From assembly GCA_938004075.1 (NCBI GenBank), contig CALKWP010000067.1, positions 1 to 8,554 on the forward strand: a stretch of 8,554 bases of DNA, read 5' to 3'. The notes under the pieces were generated by a model. It saw only the letters and a list, made by a program, of their open reading frames with translations, ran no database searches and was not told the origin of the DNA. The stretch is from an uncultured Methanomassiliicoccales archaeon. GTDB taxonomy: Archaea > Thermoplasmatota > Thermoplasmata > SG8-5. Positions 1 through 6,472 of the stretch are shown here, in pieces. The first letter of the stretch is position 1; the number at the start of each line of letters is the position of its first letter. Position numbers and translations under genes: made by a program.

Positions 1-12
1 CCACCCACACCC

Positions 13-45
13 ACACTCTTTCCCTACACGACGCTCTTCCGATCT
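13..45 (+). other. Illumina TruSeq read-1 adapter (assembly contaminant)
   Basis: These 33 bases match, from my knowledge of the kit sequence, the 3' part of the TruSeq universal/read-1 adapter, from its ACACTCTTTCC start to its CTCTTCCGATCT end. The 12 bases before it (CCACCCACACCC) are low-complexity and do not match the upstream part of that adapter; they are probably also artefactual. Coding sequence with good family resemblance begins directly after base 45, so real genomic sequence starts at about position 46. The contig edge is therefore technical, and the gene cut here is not biologically truncated. Confidence 0.97.
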
Positions 46-46
46 G

Positions 47-412
47 AGGCAAAAGCACGGTCCTGCCATCTGGGCAGAGAGAACGTTGGAGCGCATGCCC
101 CCCGGAAATGTCATAATCGACGGTTCCAGAAGCCTGGATGAGATATCCTTTTTCAAGCAACGCCTTGGCAGCCGCTTGAAGGTTGTCGCCATCGTTTCTT
201 CAGCCGAGACCAGATACAATCGCCTTGTATCTCGGCAAAGGGATGATGACCCTGCGACCCGGCAAGATTTCGAGCGCAGGGATGCCAGGGAACTGTCCTG
301 GGGGCTGGGCGAGGCAATCGCGCATGCCGATGTGACTGTAGAAAATGAAGCTAGCATTGACGGGTTCAGAAATGCATGCGTCTCCATTCTGAAACAGATG
401 CTGGCTAATTGA
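47..412 (+). CDS. UPF0200-family nucleotide kinase-like protein, 5' end missing
   Basis: This is the C-terminal part, about 121 residues, of what looks like an archaeal UPF0200 protein, a P-loop kinase-like family of about 180 residues annotated as dephospho-CoA-kinase- or adenylate-kinase-like. The frame is open back to base 47, right after the adapter. The residues before the first possible start (TTG at 86) already fit the family: HGPAIWAERTLERM corresponds to the usual GPDAIA-R-T-E-I stretch. The VIIDGSRSLDEI strand-turn (Walker-B-like) follows, then a lid-like segment rich in Arg and Asp (SRQRDDDPATRQDFERRDARELSWGLGEAI), then ADVTVENEASIDGFR near the end. The N-terminal GxxGSGKS loop is missing because of the contig edge, so treat this as a partial gene rather than one starting at TTG 86. 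The true substrate of the family is unsettled. It ends 84 bases before the earliest start of the next gene, same strand. Confidence 0.8.
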   Translation, partial: RQKHGPAIWAERTLERMPPGNVIIDGSRSLDEISFFKQRLGSRLKVVAIVSSAETRYNRLVSRQRDDDPATRQDFERRDARELSWGLGEAIAHADVTVENEASIDGFRNACVSILKQMLAN

Positions 413-452
413 ATCGCGGCCGATTCAAACAAAATGATAATTCAAGGGAAAG

Positions 453-460
453 TATTTAAT
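453..460 (+). promoter_or_regulatory. Candidate TATA box for the CBS-domain gene
   Basis: TATTTAAT is the most TATA-like octamer in the 84-99 base gap between the kinase gene and the CBS gene. A start of transcription about 26 nt downstream would lie near 483, giving a leader of about 14 nt to GTG 497 or 29 nt to ATG 512. A second A/T-rich stretch, ACTATTAG at 483-490, lies about 25 nt before ATG 512 and would give a leaderless message from that codon. The sequence alone does not decide between them. Confidence 0.4.
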
Positions 461-511
461 GAGTTTCACGGTTGCACCATGTACTATTAGATACAAGTGA
501 GAGTGAGCACG

Positions 512-1660
512 ATGACAAGAGAGAGCGTTCAGGAAATCACGGCAAAGGACATAATGACACGCAACCTAATCACGGTTGGCCCGGAAGAGGATGTATCCTC
601 TGCACTAGGCAAGATGCAGCAGCATGACATCAACGAGGTTCCGGTCGTTGCACACAACGGCAAGATACTGGGCATTGTCAACTATGAGACGCTGCTGAAG
701 AGAAGAAGCATACCCATGAGCACCAAGGTGGAGAACATAATGTCTTTCCCCCCAAAGGTGAGCGAGGACATTTCCGTCATTGACATCGCCGAGACTATGC
801 TGTCTTCGGGTTACAGGGCAGTGCCAGTCACTTCCAAGGATTACATTGTCGGCATTATCACAAGAACGGACCTCACAGGCATAATCCCGCAACTCAGAAT
901 ACTCAAGGAAATAGAAGTCAGGGAGATAATGACCACATCCCCGCATTTCATCAACGAGAAGGACTCCCTGGAACAAGCCAGGAGCCTCATGTACCGCCTG
1001 GATGTCAGGGCATTACCTGTCATCAACAACAAGGAGGAACTCACCGGCGTTCTCGGGCTCAAGGACCTGGCCAAGGTCTCGGGAAAGGACCGCAAGCGCA
1101 AGACCAGCGACTTCACAGCCGGAAAGGGAAACGTTGACATGAAAATTCAGGTCAAGAGCGTCATGAAGACTCCGGCCATAACCATACACCAGGAAGGCAA
1201 GATCTCCGAAGCTGTCAAGATAATGCGCAAGAACGCCATTTCCACCATAGTCGTCACCGAGGATGAGATGCCGATCGGCGTCGTCACCCAGTATGACCTA
1301 ATCGAGCTCATCGCCAGTTTCAAGAGCGAGGAACAGGTCTTCGTCCAGATATCCGGCCTTCACGAAGCGGAACCGGAATCCTACGACATGATGTACGACC
1401 TCATACAGAAATCCATGAAGAGGGTAGCGAAGATGGTGAAGCCCAAGGTATTCACAATTCATGTGACAAGGCATGATGCTGGCTCGGAACACAGCGCCGG
1501 CAACGTCACCATCCGCGGAAGGCTGACGACCGAGCATGAATTGTACTATTCAACCCACAACGATTGGGACCTGGCCATAACCCTCAGCGCCCTGCTCTCC
1601 CACCTGGAGAAATCGGTTCGCAAGGACAATGAGAAGAAGAAGGCCAGCAAGAAAAAATGA
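512..1660 (+). CDS. Four-CBS-domain protein with ribosome-hibernation-like C-terminal domain
   Basis: The protein is 382 residues from ATG 512, or 387 from GTG 497; I prefer ATG 512 because of the codon, the AGTGAG just upstream and a possible TATA box about 25 nt away. Counting from GTG 497, four CBS repeats sit at about 15-72, 76-132, 140-195 and 218-275. Each carries the typical V-xx-IM-T-P start and a G(I/V)-x(T/N)-x-x-D(L)-like end, for example GIITRTDL and GVVTQYDL. Paired CBS domains form Bateman modules that usually bind adenine nucleotides or S-adenosylmethionine. The tail from about 280 (VFVQISGL, YDLIQKSMKRVAKMVKP, FTIHVTRH, GNVTIRGRLTTEHELYYSTHNDWDLAITLSALLSHLE) resembles the S30AE/HPF ribosome-binding fold in pattern, and ends in a lysine-rich stretch, KKKASKKK. 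From memory, archaeal CBS proteins have been reported as ribosome dimerisation factors; I infer a similar role and cannot verify it. No membrane segments are seen, so it is probably cytosolic. Confidence 0.85.
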   Translation: MTRESVQEITAKDIMTRNLITVGPEEDVSSALGKMQQHDINEVPVVAHNGKILGIVNYETLLKRRSIPMSTKVENIMSFPPKVSEDISVIDIAETMLSSGYRAVPVTSKDYIVGIITRTDLTGIIPQLRILKEIEVREIMTTSPHFINEKDSLEQARSLMYRLDVRALPVINNKEELTGVLGLKDLAKVSGKDRKRKTSDFTAGKGNVDMKIQVKSVMKTPAITIHQEGKISEAVKIMRKNAISTIVVTEDEMPIGVVTQYDLIELIASFKSEEQVFVQISGLHEAEPESYDMMYDLIQKSMKRVAKMVKPKVFTIHVTRHDAGSEHSAGNVTIRGRLTTEHELYYSTHNDWDLAITLSALLSHLEKSVRKDNEKKKASKKK

Positions 1661-1756
1661 TTGGTTGTGCCCAGCCTGAACTAATCGCACCAATTCATAG
1701 CCCACGGAGCATGCCATTCTGCAGAAGCACCGTTAGGGGCATACTCATTCATGCAA

Positions 1757-4216
1757 TCAATCTTCAGGTTCACTGCCCATCGCTTCCCGCATCACCCTGA
1801 CGCACCTCTCCTTCTGCGTGACGGCTTGCGGGTGGTCCCCTGCAATCTCCAGGGCACGGTCATAGCATTCCATCGCATCGACCTTCTTTCCCTGCTTGGC
1901 AAGGGCTACGCCTCTATCACACCAGGCATCGACATGCTCGGGGCTGAGCTTGAGCACGGTTTCCAGAATCGCCAGAGATTCATTGTAATTGCCCAGTTTC
2001 AGGAGGGCGTTGGCCTTTCCATAAAGTGCTTCCACATGGTTCTGCTGGATTTCCAGGACGCGCTCGAAAAGCCTCATCGCGTCATTGTACCTGCCCAGAA
2101 CGCCGTTTATCACCCCCGAGATGTACAACGCGTCAATGTAGTTCGGCCGCAGCTCGATTGCATCTCTGAGTAGAAGCAGCCCCTCCTCGAAAAGGCGGGA
2201 CTTTGCCAGGTCAACGCCCTGCCTGAACAATGTTTTTGCATCATCCAGCTTGGTCCTCTCTTCCAGAAGGAATCTTCGGTTGTCCTCGATAGCCGGGCTG
2301 AGCGCAGCAAGCTTTTCATAGCACACAAGGGCCTCCTCGTACCTTCCCAGCTTGTTGAGCGCGGTGCTCTTGGAGCGCCACGCATCCTCGCTCGTCGGGT
2401 TGATCTCAATGGCCCTGTTGAAGCAATCTATCGCCTCGACGTATTTCTTCTGGGTGCCGAGTATGATGCCCTTCACGCTCCACGCGTCCGCGTAATTCGG
2501 GCGCTTCACGGTCACGGCATCCATCTCCTTGAGTGCTTCATCATAGCTACCCGTTGCGGCCAGTCTCGTGCCACGGCTTACAAGGGGCCCTACCCAGGCC
2601 AGGTGGAGCGTCACGGCGGCATCGACCGCGGCAAGCGCCTCGTCGAGCGTGCCAAGCCGGGAAAGAAGGACGCCTTTCGGCATCTGCGTCCCTATGTCAT
2701 TCGGAACCATGGCCAGTCTGCTCTCAAGGGCCGTCAGGGCGCCCGGGTAATCGCCCTTGGTGGCCATCCGGAGCGCGCTCTCTCTAAGTTTGGCGCCGTC
2801 AGCGGTGAGGCGCATCTCGGCTGCCTGGGCGGGTTTTCCGGCGGTTTCCAGGAGAGGCTGGTTCGTTGCGGACGGGCCGAACAAGAAGCCGGAACTGGGC
2901 ATGTTCACAAGCGGGATCGGCCTGGCTTTCCTGACCTTCATGGACATGAGAAGGATTTTCCTCTCTGTCCAGGCTTCTGAATTGGAAGGCTTCAGCTCTA
3001 TCGCGGTGTCGAAGCAGTACAGCGCCTCCTGCTCCCTGCCGCCAACCATGGTTAATGCTCTTCCTTTCTGGAACCAGGCATCGGAGAATTGCGGATTTAG
3101 CTCCACAGCCCTGGTGAGGGACTCGATGGCGTCGCGAACGTCTTCGTTCATCAGCTCGGCCTTGCCCTTGTTGAACCATGCCACTTCATATTTCGCATCC
3201 AGCTCAAGCGCTTTTCTGTAGCATTCCACTGCCTCCTTGACCGACGCGCCCATCCTGACAAGAGTATTGCCCCTGTTGTTCCAGCTCACCGGGCTGCTGT
3301 CCGCTTTTATGGCGAGGTCATGGCTCTCCAGGGCTTCCTGGTACCGTTTCAGATGCGTCAGCGCCAATCCCCTGCCGCTGTGGGCCATTGCCATGTTCGG
3401 GTCCATTTCGAGGGACTTGCCGAAGCTTTCCAGCGCTCTCTCCCAATTCCCCAGCCTGAGGAAAGCGGAGCCAGTGTTCGCCCATGCCTTCGGGTTCTTC
3501 GGCTCGATGTACAGCGCCTGCTGGTAATATTCAACCGCGTCATCGAACTTCCCGGCAATGTATTTCGCATCCCCCGCGGTCACCCATGCCTCCAGGCGCA
3601 GCGCCATGTGCTTCTCCATGGCGAAGCTGATTCCCCCGACCATGGAAATCGAGAGTCCGAACAGCCCGACCAGCATGTCCCTGGAGCTGTAATTCAGAGC
3701 CCCGAGTTCATGAAGCGGCATGAACATCATCATGAGAAGGCCAAACAGCCACAGGGCATAGTAGCCCGGGAGTCGGCTCACTAACCTCTCTTTGACAACC
3801 AGCATCCCGATGCCCACTATGGCCAGGGCCGAGCCAGGGAGAAACGCAATCAGGAACATTGCCCTGTCCGAATCCCCGGACTCATAAACGAGGACCGAGT
3901 AAGAGACCAGCAGGCATCCAGAAAGTATCAAGACAATTATGATGGCCAGATTGCGGCTCACGCTCAGGCTGTGGAGCCAGAATAGAGCCAGGCCGGCAAT
4001 GAAAATAGCGATTAGGGCAATTATGAAGACAATGTTGAACGTATCATGGCCAGATTGCGCCCACCCAGCCATCCCCAAGGAGAATAGCATGAACGCGCTT
4101 GCTGCGGCCTCCATCCAGAGCACTGCCCTTCCGATGGATATCTCCCTCAACCTGCCAAATGCAATGGGTGGCCTTGTTCCTGTTTGCTCCGTCATGCCGC
4201 TCGACATTTCCCTCAC
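1757..4216 (-). CDS. Membrane-anchored TPR-repeat protein
   Basis: This 819-residue protein has two parts. Residues 1-204 hold six hydrophobic helices at about 31-53, 61-81, 90-111, 119-141, 152-169 and 181-200. The rest is almost all TPR, with the 34-residue W/A-G-A-P spacing: six repeats at about 209-424, a non-TPR linker rich in Pro, Gly and Ala at about 430-472, five repeats at about 473-640, and four at about 662-796, ending in an acidic SEPED tail. Six helices after a short basic N-terminus would place the TPRs in the cytoplasm. TPR arrays are protein-binding scaffolds, but no enzyme domain is visible and the partner is unknown. The start is GTG 4216, with in-frame ATGs at 4207 and 4195. 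A TATA-like box centred 25.5 nt upstream of GTG 4216 supports a leaderless message, or a 9-nt leader to ATG 4207. It follows the MFS gene by 41 bases and faces the CBS gene. Confidence 0.85.
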   Translation of the reverse strand: MREMSSGMTEQTGTRPPIAFGRLREISIGRAVLWMEAAASAFMLFSLGMAGWAQSGHDTFNIVFIIALIAIFIAGLALFWLHSLSVSRNLAIIIVLILSGCLLVSYSVLVYESGDSDRAMFLIAFLPGSALAIVGIGMLVVKERLVSRLPGYYALWLFGLLMMMFMPLHELGALNYSSRDMLVGLFGLSISMVGGISFAMEKHMALRLEAWVTAGDAKYIAGKFDDAVEYYQQALYIEPKNPKAWANTGSAFLRLGNWERALESFGKSLEMDPNMAMAHSGRGLALTHLKRYQEALESHDLAIKADSSPVSWNNRGNTLVRMGASVKEAVECYRKALELDAKYEVAWFNKGKAELMNEDVRDAIESLTRAVELNPQFSDAWFQKGRALTMVGGREQEALYCFDTAIELKPSNSEAWTERKILLMSMKVRKARPIPLVNMPSSGFLFGPSATNQPLLETAGKPAQAAEMRLTADGAKLRESALRMATKGDYPGALTALESRLAMVPNDIGTQMPKGVLLSRLGTLDEALAAVDAAVTLHLAWVGPLVSRGTRLAATGSYDEALKEMDAVTVKRPNYADAWSVKGIILGTQKKYVEAIDCFNRAIEINPTSEDAWRSKSTALNKLGRYEEALVCYEKLAALSPAIEDNRRFLLEERTKLDDAKTLFRQGVDLAKSRLFEEGLLLLRDAIELRPNYIDALYISGVINGVLGRYNDAMRLFERVLEIQQNHVEALYGKANALLKLGNYNESLAILETVLKLSPEHVDAWCDRGVALAKQGKKVDAMECYDRALEIAGDHPQAVTQKERCVRVMREAMGSEPED

Positions 4217-4237
4217 TGCTCGATATGTCCCGCGAGG

Positions 4238-4245
4238 TTAAAATA
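4238..4245 (-). promoter_or_regulatory. TATA box for the TPR gene
   Basis: TATTTTAA read on the - strand lies in the 41-base gap between the MFS stop and the TPR start. Its centre is 25.5 nt upstream of GTG 4216, the distance at which archaeal transcription normally begins, so the message would start at or within a few bases of the start codon. This suggests the TPR gene is transcribed on its own, not only by read-through from the MFS gene. Confidence 0.55.
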
Positions 4246-4257
4246 CTCACCGCGAAT

Positions 4258-5433
4258 TCAGTCTATCATGGGTTGTTTTCTCGATTTCAAGGTCTCTCTG
4301 GTCATCAGGGCTACGGCCATTCCCGCCAGGGAAATTCCGGCCGCAAGGAAGAACGTTGTGTTGACCGTCCCCTCAGCCAGCAGATATCCTGCTGCGAGCG
4401 ACCCCATCGCAGCGCCCAAGTTGACCGCTGAATTCACCAGGCCTATGCCCCTTCCCCTCTCATGGTCCTTTGTAAGGTCTGAGACCATGGTTGTCACGCT
4501 CACATAGAAGAATGACCAGACAGGCACCGCCCAGAGAATGGCAGTCATCAACGGGTCCGAGGTCAATCCCATGCCGCCCCATACCAGAACGTAAGCAGCA
4601 CCGGCGCCCACGAGCACCCACTTGCGCCCGTGCGCATCGCAGGCCCTGCCAGCGATTCCCGCCGCGAATATTCCTGTCACCGCGGAAAGCGCGGTGAACG
4701 CACCGGCTATCATGGTGGCATCCCAGGGTATTGCCAGTGTCCCAAGGTAAATGGGAAACACCGAGAACACCAGGTACCCGGCAAGTGGCAGAATCAACGC
4801 GACAGCTGTTATAGGCAGCAGACTCCGCCCCTGGCCGAAGGACAGCATGCCGTTGAGTCCGGATTTGCTGATTTTTGCTTGCTTCTCCACCATCGGCAGC
4901 AGAGAGAGCGCAGCCAGTATCGTGATTATCCCGGAAATCGAGAACATCATGATGCTGGCATCGGAGCCGACGAACATCTGCGTTGATGGCAACAAAATCC
5001 CGGCAGCCAGCGCTCCCCCTGCCTGCCCTATCCCGCCAACCAGGTTCAGGTCCCCGACGGAACGTCCCTTCCTGGATGGATAGCATTCGGTGGCGACCGC
5101 ATTCATCAGAACGAATGACGTTGTGAAAGCAACCTGAATCAATCGCAACACGATAAGGCCAGTCGTTCCGGCAAATGGCATCACGAAGAACAGCGCTCCG
5201 CCAATCGTTCCGGCAACCGCCATGACCTTCCGCCTGCTGCCGATGCGGTCCGAAACGAGTCCCCAGATGAAGCTCATCGGCACCGCCGCAAGGAATGGAA
5301 GCGCCATCATCATTCCGACAAGGAAATAATCCTGGCTGATGTGGTAAACATAAAGCGCCATTATCGGGTACAGCAGACCGTTGATGGCGGCGGTAAGGCC
5401 CATGGCCAGCAGTATGTGACGGTAGGTTCTCAC
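4258..5433 (-). CDS. Major facilitator superfamily (MFS) transporter
   Basis: This 391-residue membrane protein has two similar halves of about six helices each. Between helices 2 and 3 it carries the classic MFS motif A, GLVSDRIGSRRKV, and the second half repeats it as GRACDAHGRKWVLVG. Further family marks are LRLIQVAFTTSFVLMNAVATECYP (helix 4 region), DLNLVGGIGQAGGALAAGILL (helix 5) and GLVNSAVNLGAAMGSLAAGYLL (helix 11 region). It is a secondary transporter in the cytoplasmic membrane; drug efflux or sugar/metabolite export are the usual roles of this kind, and nothing here fixes the substrate. The frame is open to TTG 5481, but I place the start at GTG 5433. That gives the normal short MFS N-terminus (VRTYRHILLAMGLTAAINGLLYP), and a TATA-like box is centred 26.5 nt upstream. 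A further ATG lies at 5403. It is divergent from the MTHFR gene. Confidence 0.88.
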   Translation of the reverse strand: MRTYRHILLAMGLTAAINGLLYPIMALYVYHISQDYFLVGMMMALPFLAAVPMSFIWGLVSDRIGSRRKVMAVAGTIGGALFFVMPFAGTTGLIVLRLIQVAFTTSFVLMNAVATECYPSRKGRSVGDLNLVGGIGQAGGALAAGILLPSTQMFVGSDASIMMFSISGIITILAALSLLPMVEKQAKISKSGLNGMLSFGQGRSLLPITAVALILPLAGYLVFSVFPIYLGTLAIPWDATMIAGAFTALSAVTGIFAAGIAGRACDAHGRKWVLVGAGAAYVLVWGGMGLTSDPLMTAILWAVPVWSFFYVSVTTMVSDLTKDHERGRGIGLVNSAVNLGAAMGSLAAGYLLAEGTVNTTFFLAAGISLAGMAVALMTRETLKSRKQPMID

Positions 5434-5455
5434 GGCCAGGGGCAGATAATCCAGG

Positions 5456-5463
5456 AATAAAAA
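5456..5463 (-). promoter_or_regulatory. TATA box for the MFS gene
   Basis: TTTTTATT on the - strand is centred 26.5 nt upstream of GTG 5433, fitting a leaderless transcript that begins at that codon. This is the main reason for choosing GTG 5433 over TTG 5481: a start at TTG would lie upstream of the promoter box. Confidence 0.55.
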
Positions 5464-5492
5464 GCAGATGGCTGCTTTCAACCCGCGCCTTC

Positions 5493-5507
5493 CAGCGGGA
5501 TACGCTG
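5493..5507. promoter_or_regulatory. Inverted repeat between divergent promoters, possible operator
   Basis: CAGCG-GGATA-CGCTG is a perfect 5-bp dyad with a 5-base spacer. It lies between the outward-facing TATA boxes of the MFS and MTHFR genes, 23 bases from the MTHFR box. A second partly overlapping dyad, CCCGC (5482-5486) with GCGGG (5495-5499), shares its left arm. The position suits a regulator acting on one or both promoters. Five-base arms occur by chance often enough that this is only a candidate. Confidence 0.25.
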
Positions 5508-5529
5508 CAAAAATGAATCATGGCAACAC

Positions 5530-5537
5530 TATTTTAT
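5530..5537 (+). promoter_or_regulatory. TATA box for the MTHFR gene
   Basis: TATTTTAT is centred 27.5 nt upstream of ATG 5561, matching a leaderless transcript starting at or next to that ATG. It argues against the longer in-frame starts at ATG 5468 and ATG 5513, which lie upstream of this box. Confidence 0.6.
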
Positions 5538-5560
5538 GCGATTCTGCTATCTTGGGTTTG

Positions 5561-6472
5561 ATGTTCCAACAGAAATCCATAACAGAGATTCTCGGGTCCA
5601 GGAAATTCACAGTTAGCGCAGAGATTTTCCCCCCGCGCAACGGCCGCCCCCCCGCCATAATCATGGAGAAGCTGGATGCGTTGAGCAAGTTGGGCATAGA
5701 TTTCATCAGCGTGACCAAGGGCGCGATGGGAAGCATGCGCGGCGGCACCGTTCCAATCGGCTACATGATACCGGACCGGTTCGGCATGAATGCGCTGGTG
5801 CATTTCCGGTGCCGGGACATGAACCGCCGCGAGGTCGAGAATCTCCTGGTGGACCACATGTACTTCGGGACCAGGAACATCTTAGCGGTGCTGGGGGACC
5901 CCCTGCCCGGGGAACCGTCTATCGAGATGGACGAGGCAACGCACAACAGGTATGCCAGCGACCTGGTGGCTCAGATATCGAACATGAACAAAGGCAATTA
6001 CCTCCCTGTTGAGACTGGCGGCGAGCCAAGAACCGGAATGAAGACCGACTTCTGCATCGGCGTGGCATGCTACCCGGAAGCCGAGGACATGGAGAAGGAG
6101 ACATTCGTCATGGGCGAGAAGGTGAAGGCAGGCGCGAACTTTGCCATCACCCAGATGATATTCGACGCCGATGATTACGCGGAGTACCGCGACCTTCTGA
6201 AATCCGCGGGAATTTGCATTCCCATCATTCCCGGCGTTCGGCCGGTCGCATGCATGGAACATGTTCTCGCAGCCGAAGACAAATTCGGGGCCAGCATACC
6301 CGCAAGCTTGAAAAATTCGCTGGAATGCGCAGGCGCGGAGAAGGCCGATGAGGTCTGCCAGGACTTCACCATGAGCCTCATCCACGAATTGAGAAAAGTG
6401 GGCGCGCCAGGCATCCATATGTTCACGCTTAACGATGTGGGTATGATAAAAACGATAATGGATTCTATCTAA
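5561..6472 (+). CDS. metF: Methylenetetrahydrofolate reductase (MetF/MTHFR family)
   Basis: The flavoenzyme of this family reduces 5,10-methylenetetrahydrofolate to 5-methyltetrahydrofolate, supplying methyl groups for methionine synthesis or one-carbon pathways; it is cytosolic. The 303 residues from ATG 5561 match the usual bacterial length of about 296. Visible family marks, in order: SAEIFPP with the catalytic Glu at 21 (E. coli Glu28), SVTKGAMGSMRGGT near 50-63, HFRCRD at 81-86, NILAVLGDP with Asp at 113 (E. coli Asp120), GVACYPEAED at 168-176, GANFAITQMIFD with Gln at 198 (E. coli Gln183), IPIIPGVRPV at 220-229, and GIHMFTLN at 284-291. The open frame extends back to 5468, but that extension lies upstream of the TATA box at 5530-5537 and has no family resemblance, so ATG 5561 is preferred. 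Its stop overlaps that of the thiI-like gene. Whether the carrier is folate or a methanopterin-like pterin cannot be read from sequence. Confidence 0.88.
   Translation: MFQQKSITEILGSRKFTVSAEIFPPRNGRPPAIIMEKLDALSKLGIDFISVTKGAMGSMRGGTVPIGYMIPDRFGMNALVHFRCRDMNRREVENLLVDHMYFGTRNILAVLGDPLPGEPSIEMDEATHNRYASDLVAQISNMNKGNYLPVETGGEPRTGMKTDFCIGVACYPEAEDMEKETFVMGEKVKAGANFAITQMIFDADDYAEYRDLLKSAGICIPIIPGVRPVACMEHVLAAEDKFGASIPASLKNSLECAGAEKADEVCQDFTMSLIHELRKVGAPGIHMFTLNDVGMIKTIMDSI
6448..6452 (-). terminator. Short T-run after the hutI-thiI pair
   Basis: On the - strand a run of five T (preceded by CG, followed by ATC) begins 17 bases beyond the thiI-like stop. Archaeal termination often uses U-rich tracts, so this could end the hutI-thiI transcript, inside the antisense of the MTHFR 3' end. 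Five T alone is weak evidence. Confidence 0.25.

Noticed and set aside
605..1140. Open frames on - inside the CBS gene
   Set aside because: Their translations show no recognisable motif and the sense frame encodes a clear four-CBS protein over the same bases.
1661..1756. Palindrome TTCTGCAGAA (1717-1726) in the gap between the convergent CBS and TPR genes as a terminator
   Set aside because: It is a perfect 10-bp palindrome but cannot form a loop-bearing hairpin of useful size, and no T-run follows on either strand. I see no other structure in this gap.
1757..3600. DNA repeats suggesting a CRISPR array or a recent tandem duplication
   Set aside because: The periodicity is about 102 bases and exists at protein level (34-residue TPRs); the nucleotide copies differ too much for a CRISPR or a recent duplication.
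2533..3784. Several + strand open frames of 60-154 codons inside the TPR gene
   Set aside because: They mirror the repeated TPR coding pattern on the other strand, have biased composition and no family resemblance.
4460..5521. A 353-residue open frame on - overlapping the MFS gene
   Set aside because: It runs in another frame of the MFS gene, its product is rich in Arg, His and Cys without hydrophobic helices or any family motif, and the MFS frame explains the same bases fully.
5468..5560. N-terminal extension of MTHFR starting at ATG 5468
   Set aside because: The extension has no counterpart in the family, overlaps the upstream end of the divergent MFS frame, and lies upstream of the TATA box that fits ATG 5561.
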